Part shown: positions 63,879 through 64,000 of the stretch, piece by piece
Layout: every line of letters begins with the position of its first letter
Position numbering within the stretch: position 1 is the stretch's first letter
Source of the DNA: Methylobacterium sp. WL119
GTDB taxonomy: Bacteria > Pseudomonadota > Alphaproteobacteria > Rhizobiales > Beijerinckiaceae
DNA: 64,000 nt
Assembly: GCF_008039875.1 (NCBI RefSeq)
Contig: NZ_VRUU01000007.1
Location: 50,667-114,666 of the forward strand
Direction of reading: 5' to 3'
Translations under genes and position numbers: made by a program
Notes under the pieces: model-generated
What the model saw: the letters and a program-made list of their open reading frames with translations, nothing else
Told to the model about the DNA's origin: nothing
Database searches by the model: none

Positions 63879-64000
63879 TGGTTGAGCCCTGACGGTTGAG
63901 TCCGTGTGGGGTTTCGGTTTGCGCCCCATCCTGCGAGTCTGGCGGGATGCGCAGTGGCATCTCTTTCACGCTCTCCACCTCGGATCGCCTTCGGCTCGAA
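63878..64000 (+). mobile_element. Left end of an IS630-family insertion sequence, runs off the window
   Basis: Starts after TA at 63876-63877, the target dinucleotide duplicated by IS630-type elements, with a candidate terminal repeat beginning TGGTTGAGCCCTGACGG (63879 on). A transposase gene follows within 70 bp. Confidence 0.6.
63947..64000 (+). CDS. IS630-family transposase, 5' end only
   Basis: ATG at 63947 (GGCGGG just upstream), MRSGISFTLSTSDRLRLE to the window edge. The start resembles MRxGISxTLSxxDRxRLE, the usual opening of IS630-type transposases in this group. Confidence 0.6.
   Translation, partial: MRSGISFTLSTSDRLRLE

Noticed and set aside
1..64000. tRNA, rRNA or CRISPR array
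   Set aside because: No rRNA-like stretch, no T-loop GGTTCGAATCC-type core in a cloverleaf context and no regularly spaced direct repeats seen by eye; a covariance-model scan would be decisive.

Overview
The window is high-GC DNA from an alphaproteobacterium of the Methylobacterium/Methylorubrum type (order Hyphomicrobiales). I infer this from the BcsS-BcsA-BcsB cellulose cluster, the codon use, the AGAGCATT/AATGCTCT intergenic repeat and the IS630/IS5-type transposase fragments. Gene families alone do not settle the genus. No rRNA, tRNA or CRISPR was seen.

Layout. 1-5 kb: a minus-strand cellulose operon (bcsS, bcsA, 5' part of bcsB). 5.8-8.3 kb: a hybrid kinase-like protein with degraded catalytic motifs. 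9.1-15.5 kb: a lower-GC, probably acquired patch with an acyltransferase, a FemAB-like protein, remnants of an IS630 and an IS5 transposase, a Tat-type bicupin oxalate decarboxylase and a small secreted protein. 15.5-25.5 kb: housekeeping-like genes, including a LysE exporter, LuxR and GntR regulators, a PfkB kinase, a broken AraC gene, an SDR-like protein, a receiver protein, a cupin, a Na+/H+ antiporter and an HHH protein ending in a MITE-like repeat. 26-30.4 kb: a permease-kinase-PdxA2-DeoR cluster that fits D-threonate catabolism, with two matched palindromes upstream. 30.4-37.4 kb: an AtoE-type transporter, a secreted esterase and a UgpBAEC-type ABC importer on the minus strand. 37.8-43.4 kb: a carotenoid oxygenase, a lytic transglycosylase, and a two-gene operon of a GGDEF-EAL protein and a BLUF blue-light sensor. 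44-47 kb: a PepSY-response regulator-sensor kinase operon divergent from a nuclease-fold protein that lacks its catalytic residues. 47.3-51.8 kb: an RND efflux pump and its adaptor.

52.8-63.1 kb is a catabolic block for nitrogen compounds. On the minus strand are an MHS-type MFS transporter, RidA, a MOSC protein, an NADH/flavin/2Fe-2S reductase and an M20 amidohydrolase. On the plus strand are an XRE-cupin regulator, a SolA/sarcosine oxidase-like flavoenzyme and a complete polar amino acid ABC importer. The end of the window holds fragments of LysR and GlxA/AraC regulators; the second is cut by an IS630-type element that runs off the edge.

The strongest candidate for something undescribed is the translationally coupled RidA-MOSC-reductase-M20 unit. 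It looks like a molybdenum N-reductase with its own electron supply, tied to imine and amide hydrolysis. Other leads are a cellulose synthase whose c-di-GMP RxxxR motif is broken, the split BLUF / GGDEF-EAL light module, and the paired operators of the D-threonate cluster.
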